Notes: generated from the letters alone by a model not told the origin. DNA of 64,000 bases from Pohlia nutans (GCA_022496805.1 CM040085.1:49629811-49693810), one strand, 5' to 3'; numbered from the stretch's first letter, positions 1 through 10,021 are shown. Translations and numbers: made by a program.

Positions 1-753
1 TATCATTTGTTGATTTGGAGCTTTTGGAGCACTTTGGAGCACTTTTGGAGTTTATACACGTCTACAAGGGCTGAATTGGAGCTTTGGAGCTTATTGGTGC
101 TTGTTGGAGTATATTGGAGCTCATTGGAGCTTATTGGAGCTTATTGGAGCTTATTGGAGCTTATTGGCTCAATTTGTGCTCAATTTGTGCATTTGTGTTG
201 TTACAAGGCACTTTTATGCTTTGAGGCTCTTGGGGTGAGTCTACAATCTGATTTTGGTATTGCAATTCTTGCACAAGGGTTTGGAATGTGAGTTATGCCC
301 TTGGAGTGCTCAAAATTAGAGTTTGGGTTAGTGAATGCACAACGGGGCTGATTTGATGAATTTCAATGCAATTAGGACTTGAAGGGGCTGAATTTGCATT
401 GATTTAGAGTCCTTGGAAGGCACAAGGGTGTGCATAGGGTGCATTACATGTTGTGAAGCACAAGGGTGCTGATTTGAGTGGATTTGAGCCAACGAGTGCG
501 CAATTCTCCAAGTTAGGGTGTTGTGGTATGATCTTGTGCAAATTCACTAAGAACCATCACGATTGAGTGTTGTGAGGTTGTTGTGTAGCACAAAGGTGCT
601 GATTTAGTGTTTGGAATTAGTTTGGAGGCATTAGAAGCACATACGTGTGCAATTTGCTTCACAAATCACAAAATTGTCAAAAAATCATAAAAACAATTTT
701 TCTTAGCTTTCTAGGGGCTGAATTTTGTGAGCGTACGTCCTTCAATCAAGGAT
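1..753 (+). other. Family A 5' leader (partial) of A1
   Basis: Non-coding leader between the primer-binding site (outside the window) and the ATG at 754. It consists of degenerate short repeats: a 10-bp TTGGAGCTTA-type tandem block at 113-162 and scattered GCTGATTT/GCTGAATT motifs. It ends in a pyrimidine-rich stretch and TTTCTAG just before the coding region. Its role (packaging, translation or splicing) is not known. Confidence 0.8.
113..162 (+). repeat. 10-bp leader minisatellite, 5 units (A1)
   Basis: Five tandem units of ATTGGAGCTN. Other copies carry 3 units (A4), 5 (A6, A7, A8, A11, A14) or 6 (A5, A9), so this block is the main source of length differences between family A elements. 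Confidence 0.85.
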
Positions 754-3700
754 ATGGCTACATTTGAGGGTGAAGGTGCTAAGGTTGTAGACAAGTTCGA
801 TGGCGTCAACTTCCACTTGTGGAAATTCAAGATGGAAATGGTCATGGCCGAAAAAGAATTGTGGGAGATAGTTGAGGGTAGTGAGGAACCGCCTTCGTCC
901 GACGCCGAGGCTAGGGTACGAACTGCGTACACTCGGCGAGAGAAAAAGGCCTTTGCGATTTTGGCTCTTAATCTTTCTGATTCCCAGCTTTCTCATATTC
1001 GGTCGTGCAAGACTCCCGCCGAGGCATGGGCCAAGCTTTGCAATATTCATGAGGCAAAGAGCTTGGTCAATATCTTGTTTTTGAGGCGCAAGTTTTTCAC
1101 CATCAAGATGGAAGAAAACGACGACATGTTGGCGCACATCAACAAAGTCAAGGCTCTTGCGGATCAGCTCAACGGCGTGGACGTCAACATTACCGACGGT
1201 GATATCGTTATGACGCTCCTCGAGAGTTTGCCGCCGTCGTACGAGTATCTTATCGTTGCTATGGAGAGTAGGCCCATTAGCGAGCTCACTCTTGATTATG
1301 TGACATCACGGTTGTTGCATGAACTCTCGCGGCGCAAAGAGAACGAGACTCGTGGCGATAGCGCGGCGCTTATGGCGAAGCAATCCAAGAGCGGTGCCAG
1401 TGGGAGCTCTACAGACAAGGTATGCTACTATTGCGGTAAGAAGGGCCACTTGGCAAAATTTTGCTACAAACGCAAGAGAGAGGAAAGTGCCAACAATACA
1501 AAGGTCAACGATGCAGGTGATGAGTACGCATTTATGACTAGCGTCTCTTCTTGTAGTGATGACGGGGACGAGTATGCAATGATGGCAAGTGACGTGTCAT
1601 GCAATGGTAGTGTGATCGATTGGATTGTTGATTCGGGAGCCTCGAGTCACATGGCGCCCATTAGGACTTGTTTCCAATCATATCACGTCATATCTCCAAA
1701 GAATGTCATTTTGGGTGATGATACGGTTCTTCAAGCCGTGGGTAAAGGATCCATCGTCGTAGACACCGAGGTGAAGGGTCGTGTGAAGACAATTACCATC
1801 CATGATGTCCTCCACGTTCCCAAGTTGAAGGCAAATCTTTTATCGGTGCGACATTTGGTGATGAAGCATTTGCGAGTGGAATTTAGCGACCAAGGGTGTT
1901 TTGTGTTGTCCCCAAGTCGTGAGGAGGTGGCCATTATACACGAAGTCAACGGCTTGTACCAAATCAAGTTTTCCAAGATGCACGCGGCGGAATCCGCAAC
2001 GTTGGTGCAATCGAGTTCAAACGAAGACAAGTTGGCGTTGTGGCATCGTCGTCTCGGGCATTTGAATGTCAAAAGTGTGAAAGCACTGCGTGGAATGGTA
2101 AGTGGCATGGATCTTGCACAATCACACGTCGCGCCTAGTTCGTTCACATGTGAGGGTTGTATTGAAGGCAAGCAACAACGCTCACCGTTTCCAGTTGATG
2201 GGGCAACTCGTGCAACCAAGGTTCTTGAGATTGTGCATTCCGACGTGTGTGGTCCAATGAAGACCACGTCTATGGGGGGTTGCAAGTATTTTGTGACGTT
2301 CATTGATGATTTTTCGAGGAAGATATGGTTGTATCCGATCAAAACAAAGAGCGAGTGTTTTGAGAAGTTCAAAGAGTTCAAGGCGTTGGTTGAGAAGCAA
2401 TCCGAGCACAAGATCAAGGTGTTTCGATCGGATAATGGCGGCGAGTTCTTGTCCAACCAATTTGGAGAGTTATTGAAGAAAGAAGGCATTGCTAGACAAA
2501 CCACAACGCCATATACACCACAACAAAACGGAGTTGCAGAGCGTGCAAATCGAACAATTGTGGAAATGGCAAGGAGTATGTTGCATGCACAAAATTTGGG
2601 TTTGGACCTTTGGGCGGAAGCGGTGGTGACTGCGGTGTACACACGCAACCGATGCCCGACGAGTGCGGTTCAAAACATGACACCAGAGCAAGCGTGGAGT
2701 GGGAGGCCACCCCGCGTGGAGCACATGCGCACATTTGGATGCATCGCATTTGCAAAGGTACCCGATTCTCAAAGAACCAAACTTGAGGCCAAGGCAACAA
2801 AATGTGTGTTTCTTGGATATTGTGAAGGTACCAAGGCGTACAGGCTCATGTCGCTCGAGACCAAGAAGATCATTCGAGCTCGTGATGTGACATTTTGCGA
2901 GAATTCCAAGGTTGAAGACAATTTGGACGATGGTCCAAGTGGGAGAAGTGGCGATAAACAGGCGATTGTGGACCAATCTTCCAAATCTCCCGTTATTGAT
3001 ATTGTTGATGAAGACGAGGCGGACGAAGATGGTGGTGATGAGAAACATATTGAGGAGCCACCATTGAAGACGAAGAATGGCGAGAAAAAGGCACAAGCAA
3101 CGGCGGTTGAAGACAATGCATCCGCGAGCGATCGTCGTTATCCAGAGAGAAATCGTAGACCACTTGGCGAGTGGTGGAAGAATCATATTCTCCCTCAAGG
3201 TGAGGAGGAGCATGCAAACGTTGCACTTTTAGATGCTCCATTGACGATTCGTGAAGCGTTGAGTTGTGATGATGCAAACAAGTGGGAGCAAGCCATGCAA
3301 GAGGAGTACAAATCGTTGATGGACAATGGCACTTGGGAATTGACTCCCCTCCCCAAGAATCGCAACGCTATCGGTTGTAAGTGGGTATTTCGTGCAAAGA
3401 GAGATGCAACGGGTGATGTGGTTCGTTATAAGGCAAGATTGGTGGCAAAGGGCTTTTCACAAATCGAAGGTGTTGATTTTCATGAGACCTTTGCACCGGT
3501 GGCGAAATTCACCACTATTCGATGCATTTTGGCCATCGGGGCTGCCATGGATTTGGAAATGCATCAAATGGATGTGAAGACGGCGTTCTTGAACGGCGAG
3601 TTGGAGGAGGACATCTACATGGTGCAACCCGAAGGATTTGTGCAACGAGGTAATGAGAACCTTGTTTGCAAGTTGAACAAGTCATTGTATGGGTTGAAGC

Positions 3701-4827
3701 AATCTCCACGCGCATGGTATCAAAAGATTGACACGTTTCTTGTTCATATCGGGTTCACAAGGAGCATCGCTGATCACAGCTTGTATTTCATGCAAAAGGG
3801 GCAACATGTGGTCATCGTGATCATATATGTGGATGATTTGATCATCCTTGCAAGTTGTATCAGCTCTTTGAAGGCATTGAAGGCAATGCTTGAGAACGAG
3901 TACGAGATGAGTGATCTGGGTGAGTTGCACTTCTGTTTAGGAGTTGAGTTTGTGCGAGATAGAGCAACACGCACCATAACAATGAATCAAAGCAAGTATG
4001 TTATGGATGTTCTCAAACGCTTTGGCATGGAGGATTGCAAACCGGTTGGCACTCCATTGGATGTGAATTCCAAACTCGTGAAACTCACGGATGAGGAGTA
4101 TGCATTAGAGGCTCAATCTATGGTGGATGTGCCATACAAGCAAGCTGTAGGGTCATTGATGTATGCTATGATTGCAACAAGGCCGGACCTTGCGTATCCA
4201 ATCAGCGTTGTGAGTCAACACATGGCAAGACCGGGTTCAAGTCATTGGGTTGCGGTCAAGAGGATCATGCGGTACTTGAAAGGCACAAGTGATGTGAGGT
4301 TGTGTCTTGGAGGTGACAACATTGTGTTGAGTGGGTATTGTGATGCGGATTATGCGGGTGATACCAATGATCGTAGATCCACCACGGGGTACATGTTCAA
4401 AGTTGGATCGGGGGCCGTTTCATGGAATAGCAAGCGCCAACAAACCACGGCCACGTCAACGGTTGAGGCGGAGTACATGGCGACGAGCCACGGTACGAAG
4501 GAGGCCATTTGGTTGAGGCAACTAATGGCGGATGTGAGATGCACTCAAGAGGAGGCTACAACAATCATGTGTGACAACCAAGGGAGTATGTCATTGGCGA
4601 AGAATCCAACGCATCACTCACGTACAAAGCACATTGATGTGCAATATCACTTCATTCGAGAGAAGTTAGAGATGAAGGTGATAGAGTTGAAGTATTGTCC
4701 AACGGAGCACATGGTGGCGGACGTGCTCACAAAGGCTCTTGCAAGAGATCGACATCAAAGACTAGTGGTGGCATTTGGGCTCCAAGGCTTTGGCTATTCG
4801 CAAAGTGGGAGTGTTGAAGTAGGATGA
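754..4827 (+). CDS. Gag-Pol polyprotein, Ty1/Copia family A (A1), intact, 1357 aa
   Basis: Single-frame polyprotein that packages, reverse-transcribes and integrates the element. The start is ATG at 754 (MATFEGEG); the open frame reaches back to a GTG at 727, an unlikely eukaryotic start. Domains in order: Gag (about 10-200); CCHC zinc knuckle C224-C227-H232-C237; aspartic protease with DSGA (D293); pre-integrase HHCC zinc site H431, H436, C466, C469; integrase core D497, D560, E596 (D-D35-E spacing); acidic variable linker (about 720-800); reverse transcriptase with MDVKTAFLNG (D940) and YVDD (1025-1028); RNase H with YCDADYAGD (D1197), VEAEY, CDNQ (D1274) and HIDVQ (D1295). No chromodomain or envelope is seen. 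The stop lies 16 nt inside the 3' LTR. Private variants relative to sister copies include ELEEDIY and SCISSL where most read ELDEDIY and SCMSSL. Confidence 0.95.
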   Translation: MATFEGEGAKVVDKFDGVNFHLWKFKMEMVMAEKELWEIVEGSEEPPSSDAEARVRTAYTRREKKAFAILALNLSDSQLSHIRSCKTPAEAWAKLCNIHEAKSLVNILFLRRKFFTIKMEENDDMLAHINKVKALADQLNGVDVNITDGDIVMTLLESLPPSYEYLIVAMESRPISELTLDYVTSRLLHELSRRKENETRGDSAALMAKQSKSGASGSSTDKVCYYCGKKGHLAKFCYKRKREESANNTKVNDAGDEYAFMTSVSSCSDDGDEYAMMASDVSCNGSVIDWIVDSGASSHMAPIRTCFQSYHVISPKNVILGDDTVLQAVGKGSIVVDTEVKGRVKTITIHDVLHVPKLKANLLSVRHLVMKHLRVEFSDQGCFVLSPSREEVAIIHEVNGLYQIKFSKMHAAESATLVQSSSNEDKLALWHRRLGHLNVKSVKALRGMVSGMDLAQSHVAPSSFTCEGCIEGKQQRSPFPVDGATRATKVLEIVHSDVCGPMKTTSMGGCKYFVTFIDDFSRKIWLYPIKTKSECFEKFKEFKALVEKQSEHKIKVFRSDNGGEFLSNQFGELLKKEGIARQTTTPYTPQQNGVAERANRTIVEMARSMLHAQNLGLDLWAEAVVTAVYTRNRCPTSAVQNMTPEQAWSGRPPRVEHMRTFGCIAFAKVPDSQRTKLEAKATKCVFLGYCEGTKAYRLMSLETKKIIRARDVTFCENSKVEDNLDDGPSGRSGDKQAIVDQSSKSPVIDIVDEDEADEDGGDEKHIEEPPLKTKNGEKKAQATAVEDNASASDRRYPERNRRPLGEWWKNHILPQGEEEHANVALLDAPLTIREALSCDDANKWEQAMQEEYKSLMDNGTWELTPLPKNRNAIGCKWVFRAKRDATGDVVRYKARLVAKGFSQIEGVDFHETFAPVAKFTTIRCILAIGAAMDLEMHQMDVKTAFLNGELEEDIYMVQPEGFVQRGNENLVCKLNKSLYGLKQSPRAWYQKIDTFLVHIGFTRSIADHSLYFMQKGQHVVIVIIYVDDLIILASCISSLKALKAMLENEYEMSDLGELHFCLGVEFVRDRATRTITMNQSKYVMDVLKRFGMEDCKPVGTPLDVNSKLVKLTDEEYALEAQSMVDVPYKQAVGSLMYAMIATRPDLAYPISVVSQHMARPGSSHWVAVKRIMRYLKGTSDVRLCLGGDNIVLSGYCDADYAGDTNDRRSTTGYMFKVGSGAVSWNSKRQQTTATSTVEAEYMATSHGTKEAIWLRQLMADVRCTQEEATTIMCDNQGSMSLAKNPTHHSRTKHIDVQYHFIREKLEMKVIELKYCPTEHMVADVLTKALARDRHQRLVVAFGLQGFGYSQSGSVEVG
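4802..4811 (+). promoter_or_regulatory. Polypurine tract of A1
   Basis: AAAGTGGGAG directly abuts the first base of the 3' LTR, where the plus-strand primer is expected. It lies inside the coding frame (codons for QSGS). The same tract precedes every complete 3' LTR of both families. Confidence 0.8.
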
Positions 4828-4855
4828 TTGCGTGGGCTGAAGTTGCTCATAGCCC

Positions 4856-4893
4856 TGCGCATTAGCTAGAGTAGGTGATGCGAATGAGCTAGA
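4856..4893 (+). repeat. 15-bp imperfect direct repeat in family A LTR
   Basis: TGCGCATTAGCTAGA (4856-4870) and TGCGAATGAGCTAGA (4879-4893) match at 13 of 15 bases, 23 bp apart. Its place in the upstream part of the LTR suits a duplicated enhancer-type site (inference). It is present in the other family A LTRs with minor changes. Confidence 0.6.
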
Positions 4894-4962
4894 CTTGCAA
4901 CTAGAGAAGTGATACTAGTTAGAAGTAATGAGAATTGGGTCTCCCAAGTGATATGGGCTGAT

Positions 4963-5027
4963 CCTAGTGTACTAGGAGTGGAGTATGGGCTGATGTCCCA
5001 TATGGTTTGCCAAGGGGACTCCCTTGG
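4963..5027 (+). promoter_or_regulatory. Cluster of three hairpin-capable palindromes in family A LTR
   Basis: Three successive inverted repeats: CCTAGT-GT-ACTAGG (4963-4976), TATGGG-7 nt-CCCATA (4984-5002) and CCAAGGG-GACT-CCCTTGG (5010-5027). A CTACTTAAG segment follows, the best TATA-like candidate. The family B LTR keeps the CCCATATGGTTTG and ACTACTTAAG parts, so this is probably the core promoter or R region (inference). Confidence 0.5.
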
Positions 5028-5129
5028 GTGTACTACTTAAGAGGGGCAGCCCATGAGTAAAGATTATCTCTTTCCTATGCATTCCAAGTGTTTGTGTGAG
5101 GCTTTGGCATTCTAATCTAACCTTCAATA

Positions 5130-6682
5130 CAAACAAGTGGGAGCAAGCCATGCAAGAGGAGTACAAATCGTTGATGGACAATGGCACTTGGGAATTGACT
5201 CCCCTCCCCAAGAATCGCAGCGCTATCGGTTGTAAGTGGGTATTTCGTGCAAAGAGAGATGCAACGGGTGATGTGGTTCGTTATAAGGCAAGATTGGTGG
5301 CAAAGGGCTTTTCACAAATCGAAGGTGTTGATTTTCATGAGACCTTTGCACCGGTGGCGAAATTCACCACTATTCGATGCATTTTGGCCATCGGGGCTGC
5401 CATGGATTTGGAAATGCATCAAATGGATGTGAAGACGGCGTTCTTGAACGGCGAGTTGGACGAGGACATCTACATGGTGCAACCCGAAGGATTTGTGCAA
5501 CGAGGTAATGAGAACCTTGTTTGCAAGTTGAACAAGTCATTGTATGGGTTGAAGCAATCTCCACGCGCATGGTATCAAAAGATTGACACGTTTCTTGTTC
5601 ATATCGGGTTCACAAGGAGCATCGCTGATCACAGCTTGTATTTCATGCAAAAGGGGCAACATGTGGTCATCGTGATCATATATGTGGATGATTTGATCAT
5701 CCTTGCAAGTTGTATGAGCTCTTTGAAGGCATTGAAGGCAATGCTTGAGAACGAGTACGAGATGAGTGATCTCGGTGAGTTGCACTTTTGTTTAGGAGTT
5801 GAGTTTGTGCGAGATAGAGCAACACGCACCATAACAATGAATCAAAGCAAGTATGTTATGGATGTGCTCAAACGCTTTGGCATGAAGGATTGCAAACCGG
5901 TTGGCACTCCGTTGGATGTGAATTCCAAACTCGTGAAACTCACCGATGAGGAGTATGCATTAGAGGCTCAATCTATGGTGGATGTGCCATACAAGCAAGC
6001 TGTAGGGTCATTGATGTATGCTATGATTGCAACAAGGCCGGACCTTGCGTATCCAATCAGCGTTGTGAGTCAACACATGGCAAGACCGGGTTCAAGTCAT
6101 TGGGTTGCGGTCAAGAGGATCATGCGGTACTTGAAAGGCACAAGTGATGTGAGGTTGTGTCTTGGAGGTGACAACATTGTGTTGAGTGGGTATTGTGATG
6201 CGGATTATGCGGGTGATACCAATGATCGTAGATCCACCACGGGGTACATGTTCAAAGTTGGATCGGGGGCCGTTTCATGGAATAGCAAGCGCCAACAAAC
6301 CACGGCCACGTCAACGGTTGAGGCGGAGTACATGGCGACGAGCCACGGTACGAAGGAGGCCATTTGGTTGAGGCAACTAATGGCGGATGTGAGATGCACT
6401 CAAGAGGAGGCTACAACAATCATGTGTGACAACCAAGGGAGTATGTCATTGGCGAAGAATCCAACGCATCACTCACGTACAAAGCACATTGATGTGCAAT
6501 ATCACTTCATTCGAGAGAAGTTAGAGATGAAGGTGATAGAGTTGAAGTATTGTCCAACGGAGCACATGGTGGCGGACGTGCTGACAAAGGCTCTTGCGAG
6601 AGATCGACATCAAAGACTAGTGGTGGCATTTGGGCTCGAAGGCTTTGGCTATTCGCAAAGTGGGAGTGTTGAAGTAGGATGA
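5130..6682 (+). pseudogene. 3' fragment of family A gag-pol (A2): RT and RNase H
   Basis: Encodes the region from about residue 842 of the family A polyprotein to its C-terminus: RT with MDVKTAFLNG and YVDD, and RNase H with YCDADYAGD, VEAEY, CDNQ and HIDVQ. No frameshift or stop is seen. Gag, protease and integrase are missing here because A1 interrupts the gene; the front half should be left of the window if this is nesting. Private variants are NRSAIG and GMKDCK (NRNAIG and GMEDCK in most copies). The frame happens to stay open back into the A1 LTR, but that extension starts at a GTG and is not a real gene start. Confidence 0.85.
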
Positions 6683-6984
6683 TTGCGTGGGCTGAAGTTG
6701 CTCATAGCCATGCGCATTAGCTAGAGTAGATGATGCGAATGAGCTAGACTTGCAACTAGAGAAGTGTTACTAGTTAGAAGTAATGAGAATTGGGTCTCCC
6801 AAGTGATATGGGCTGATCCTAGTGTACTAGGAGTGGAGTATGGGCTGATGTCCCATATGGTTTGCCAAGGGGACTCCCTTGGGTGTGCTACTTAAGAGGG
6901 GCAGCCCATGAGTAAAGATCATCTCTTTCCTATGCATTCCAAGTGTTTGTGTGAGGCTTTGGCATTCTAATCTAACCTTCAATA
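6667..6984 (+). repeat. 3' LTR of A2 (family A, 318 bp)
   Basis: TGTTGAAG...CTTCAATA, type I variant with TGTGCTACTTAAG and the private change GAAGTGTTACTAG. Preceded by the AAAGTGGGAG polypurine tract. Confidence 0.95.
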
Positions 6985-8435
6985 GTAAGTGGGTATTTCG
7001 TGCAAAGAGAGATGCAACGGGTGATGTGGTTCGTTATAAGGCAAGATTGGTGGCAAAGGGCTTTTCACAAATCGAAGGTGTTGATTTTCATGAGACCTTT
7101 GCACCGGTGGCGAAATTCACCACTATTCGATGCATTTTGGCCATCGGGGCTGCCATGGATTTGGAAATGCATCAAATGGATGTGAAGACGGCGTTCTTGA
7201 ACGGCGAGTTGGACGAGGACATCTACATGGTACAACCCGAAGGATTTGTGCAACGAGGTAATGAGAACCTTGTTTGCAAGTTGAACAAGTCATTGTATGG
7301 GTTGAAGCAATCTCCACGCGCATGGTATCAAAAGATTGACACGTTTCTTGTTCATATCGGGTTCACAAGGAGCATCGCTGATCACAGCTTGTATTTCATG
7401 CAAAAGGGGCAACATGTGGTCATCGTGATCATATATGTGGATGATTTGATCATCCTTGCAAGTTGTATGAGCTCTTTGAAGGCATTGAAGGCAATGCTTG
7501 AGAACGAGTACGAGATGAGTGATCTGGGTGAGTTGCACTTTTGTTTAGGAGTTGAGTTTGTGCGAGATAGAGCAACACGCACCATAACAATGAATCAAAG
7601 CAAGTATGTTATGGATGTTCTCAAACGCTTTGGCATGGAGGATTGCAAACCGGTTGGCACTCCATTGGATGTGAATTCCAAACTCGTGAAACTCACCGAT
7701 GAGGAGTATGCATTAGAGGCTCAATCTATGGTGGATGTGCCATACAAGCAAGCTGTAGGGTCATTGATGTATGCTATGATTGCAACAAGGCCGGACCTTG
7801 CGTATCCAATCAGCGTTGTGAGTCAACACATGGCAAGACCGGGTTCAAGTCATTGGGTTGCGGTCAAGAGGATCATGCGGTACTTGAAAGGCACAAGTGA
7901 TGTGAGGTTGTGTCTTGGAGGTGACAACATTGTGTTGAGTGGGTATTGTGATGCGGATTATGCGGGTGATACCAATGATCGTAGATCCACCACGGGGTAC
8001 ATGTTCAAAGTTGGATCGGGGGCCGTTTCATGGAATAGCAAGCGCCAACAAACCACGGCCACGTCAACGGTTGAGGCGGAGTACATGGCGACGAGCCACG
8101 GTACGAAGGAGGCCATTTGGTTGAGGCAACTAATGGCGGATGTGAGATGCACTCAAGAGGAGGCTACAACAATCATGTGTGACAACCAAGGGAGTATGTC
8201 ATTGGCGAAGAATCCAACGCATCACTCACGTACAAAGCACATTGATGTGCAATATCACTTCATTCGAGAGAAGTTAGAGATGAAGGTGATAGAGTTGAAG
8301 TATTGTCCAACGGAGCACATGGTGGCGGACGTGCTGACAAAGGCTCTTGCGAGAGATCGACATCAAAGACTAGTGGTGGCATTTGGGCTCGAAGGCTTTG
8401 GCTATTCGCAAAGTGGGAGTGTTGAAGTAGGATGA
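6985..8435 (+). pseudogene. 3' fragment of family A gag-pol (A3): RT and RNase H
   Basis: Covers about residue 876 (KWVFRAK) to the C-terminus of the family A polyprotein. All RT and RNase H catalytic motifs are present and the frame is open, with no premature stop. The gene is broken at its left edge by the insertion of A2; only the catalytic 3' part is visible. Confidence 0.85.
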
Positions 8436-8737
8436 TTGCGTGGGCTGAAGTTGCTCATAGCCATGCGCATTAGCTAGAGTAGATGATGCGAATGAGCTAG
8501 ACTAGCAACTAGAGAAGTGGTACTAGTTAGAGATAATGAGAATTGGGTCTCCCAAGTGATATGGGCTGATCCTAGTGTACTAGGAGTGGAGTATGGGCTG
8601 ATGTCCCATATGGTTTGCCAAGGGGACTCCCTTGGGTGTACTACTTAAGAGGGGCAGCCCATGAGTAAAGATCATCTCTTTCCTATGCATTCCAAGTGTT
8701 TGGTTGAGGCTTTGGCATTCTAATCTAACCTTCAATA
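8420..8737 (+). repeat. 3' LTR of A3 (family A, 318 bp)
   Basis: Type III variant (CTAGACTAGCAACTAG, TTAGAGATAATGAG, GTGTACTACTTAAG), close to the A4 LTRs. Private change GTTTGGTTGAGGC near the 3' end. Confidence 0.95.
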
Positions 8738-10021
8738 GTACAAGCCCTCGTGTTCTTCAATGATGGCCACCTCATCTCGACTCGGTGACAACACATAACA
8801 CCCCTTATCACTAAACTCAACCCTCAAGTGCTTTGCCACTAATTGCCTCACCGATAGTAAATTTGCCGTTAATTTGGGAACGTGGAGGACATCTTGGATA
8901 GTGATTGTCTTCACACGACCCCTCACCTCGGTGTCTACAACAATTTGGCCCTTCCCAACGGCCTCAAGCACCGTATCATCTCCCAAAATCACTCTCCTTG
9001 GATTAATGAGAGCATACGAATGAAAACAAGTTTTATGTGGTGACATGTGGCTTGTAGCCCCCGAATCAACAATCCAATCACTCGTACTACCATTGCACGA
9101 TACATTGCTTGCCATGTTTGCATACTCATCACCAACCTCAATCCAATCACTCATGCTTGCATCACCCTCGATACCATCACTCATGCTTGCATCACCCTCG
9201 ATGCCATCGCTCATGCTTGCCTCATATCTAGCCGTAAATGCGTACTCATCATCGTCACGAGTTTTAGTGTTGTTTGCACTCTCCCCTTTCTCATCCCTCT
9301 TGCGTTTGAAGCAAAATTTGGCAATGTGGCCCTTCTTACCACAATAGAAGCACACCTTGTCGCTTGAGCTCCCACCGCCTCCATTCTTGAATTGCTTCGC
9401 CACGAGTGCCGCTCCATCTTCTCGAGACTCGTTCTCCTTTCGCCGCGAAAGCTCGTGCACCAACCGTGAGGTCACATAGTCCAATGTGAGCTCCGTAATG
9501 GGTCTTGACTCCATCGCCACGATGAGGTACTCATATGATGATGGAAGGCTCTCCAAAAGTGTCATCACGATGTCACCATCCGTAACCGACACGTCGCAAC
9601 CGTTGAGTTGATCCGCGAGAGCTTTGACCTTGTTGATGTGCGCCAACATGTCATCTTCTTCGCCCATCTTGATGGTGAAGAACTTGCGCCTCAAAAACAA
9701 AATGTTGGCCAATGTTTTCGCTTCGTGAATGTTGCAAAGCTTGGACCATGCTTCCGCGGGTGTCTTGCACGAACGAATGTGCGCAAGTTGCGAATCCGCG
9801 AGGTTGAGTGCCAAAATGGCAAATGCCTTCTTCTCCCTCCTCGTGTACGCTTGCATGATCCTAGGATCCGTAGAAGAGAAAGGAGGTTCCTCACTACCCT
9901 CGACAATCTCCCACAACTCCTTCTCGGCCATCACCATCTCCATTTTGAATTTCCACAAGTGGAAATTCACCCCATCGAACTTGTCCACGACCTTGGGACC
10001 CTCACCCTCAAAAGATGCCAT
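8738..10021 (-). pseudogene. 5' fragment of family B gag-pol (B1): Gag, zinc knuckle, protease
   Basis: Reads leftward from ATG at 10021 (MASFEGEG) for 428 codons. It contains Gag, the CCHC knuckle CFYCGKKGHIAKFC, three 10-residue repeats of the ASMSDGIEGD type, and the aspartic protease motif WIVDSGATSHM. It ends at the A3 insertion just after HEGLY. The frame is open up to that point; integrase, RT and RNase H are not visible. Differences from B3 include RLVHELSRR (RLLHELSRR in B3) and KQFKNGG. Confidence 0.85.
9131..9220 (-). repeat. 30-bp coding tandem repeat, 3 units (B1)
   Basis: Three in-frame 30-bp units encode ASMSDGIEGD-like decapeptides between the zinc knuckle and protease. The same three-unit block occurs in B2 and B3 and is absent from family A. 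Confidence 0.85.

Larger units (their letters stand above)
1..5129 (+). mobile_element. Copia element A1, right-hand part (leader, gag-pol, 3' LTR)
   Basis: Autonomous-type Ty1/Copia retrotransposon of family A. Base 1 matches the middle of the family A leader (compare from 11285), so the 5' LTR and primer-binding site lie left of the window. It carries a full polyprotein frame and a 318-bp 3' LTR (4812-5129). Directly after the LTR the sequence continues inside another A polyprotein at CAAAC, so A1 appears inserted in A2 with CAAAC as its right target duplication; the left copy is not visible. Nested insertion is inferred; a truncation or recombination junction is the alternative. Confidence 0.9.
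4812..5129 (+). repeat. 3' LTR of A1 (family A, 318 bp)
   Basis: Begins TGTTGAAG and ends CTTCAATA, imperfect 8-bp inverted termini. Type I variant (CTAGACTTGCAACTAG; TACTACTTAAGAGGGG). Private changes are CCCTGCGC and GTAGGTGATG. The first 16 nt encode the polyprotein C-terminus and stop. Confidence 0.95.
5130..6984 (+). mobile_element. Copia element A2, 3' portion
   Basis: Family A sequence beginning in the polyprotein just before the RT domain and ending with a complete 318-bp LTR (6667-6984). Its left half is presumably beyond A1, outside the window. The base after its LTR enters a third A copy at GTAAG, so A2 appears inserted in A3. Confidence 0.85.
6985..8737 (+). mobile_element. Copia element A3, 3' portion
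   Basis: Family A copy entered at GTAAGTGGG within the RT-coding region and ending with a complete LTR (8420-8737). The following base enters minus-strand family B sequence at GTACA, so A3 appears inserted in B1. The left target copy and left half would lie outside the window. Confidence 0.85.

Noticed and set aside
113..162. CRISPR-like or telomere-like array
   Set aside because: Ten-base units without spacers, inside a retrotransposon leader, and not a telomere motif.
7..291. Open frame of 94 aa in the leader
   Set aside because: It has no ATG start, consists of the repetitive TTGGAG minisatellite, and its length changes with repeat copy number.
727..753. Upstream GTG start giving a 1366-aa family A polyprotein
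   Set aside because: A eukaryotic element should start at ATG. ATG 754 starts MATFEGEG, matching MASFEGEG of family B, while the upstream residues differ between families.
1731..2648. Long antisense open frames (305 aa here, 247 aa at 2470-3213) repeated in every family A copy
   Set aside because: They lie opposite protease-integrase coding sequence, show no recognisable domain, and are kept because the sense protein is conserved. Treated as shadows.
5096..5131. LTR-encoded start extending the A2 pol fragment
   Set aside because: Starts with GTG inside the A1 LTR and reads in frame only by chance; A3 shows the same accident.
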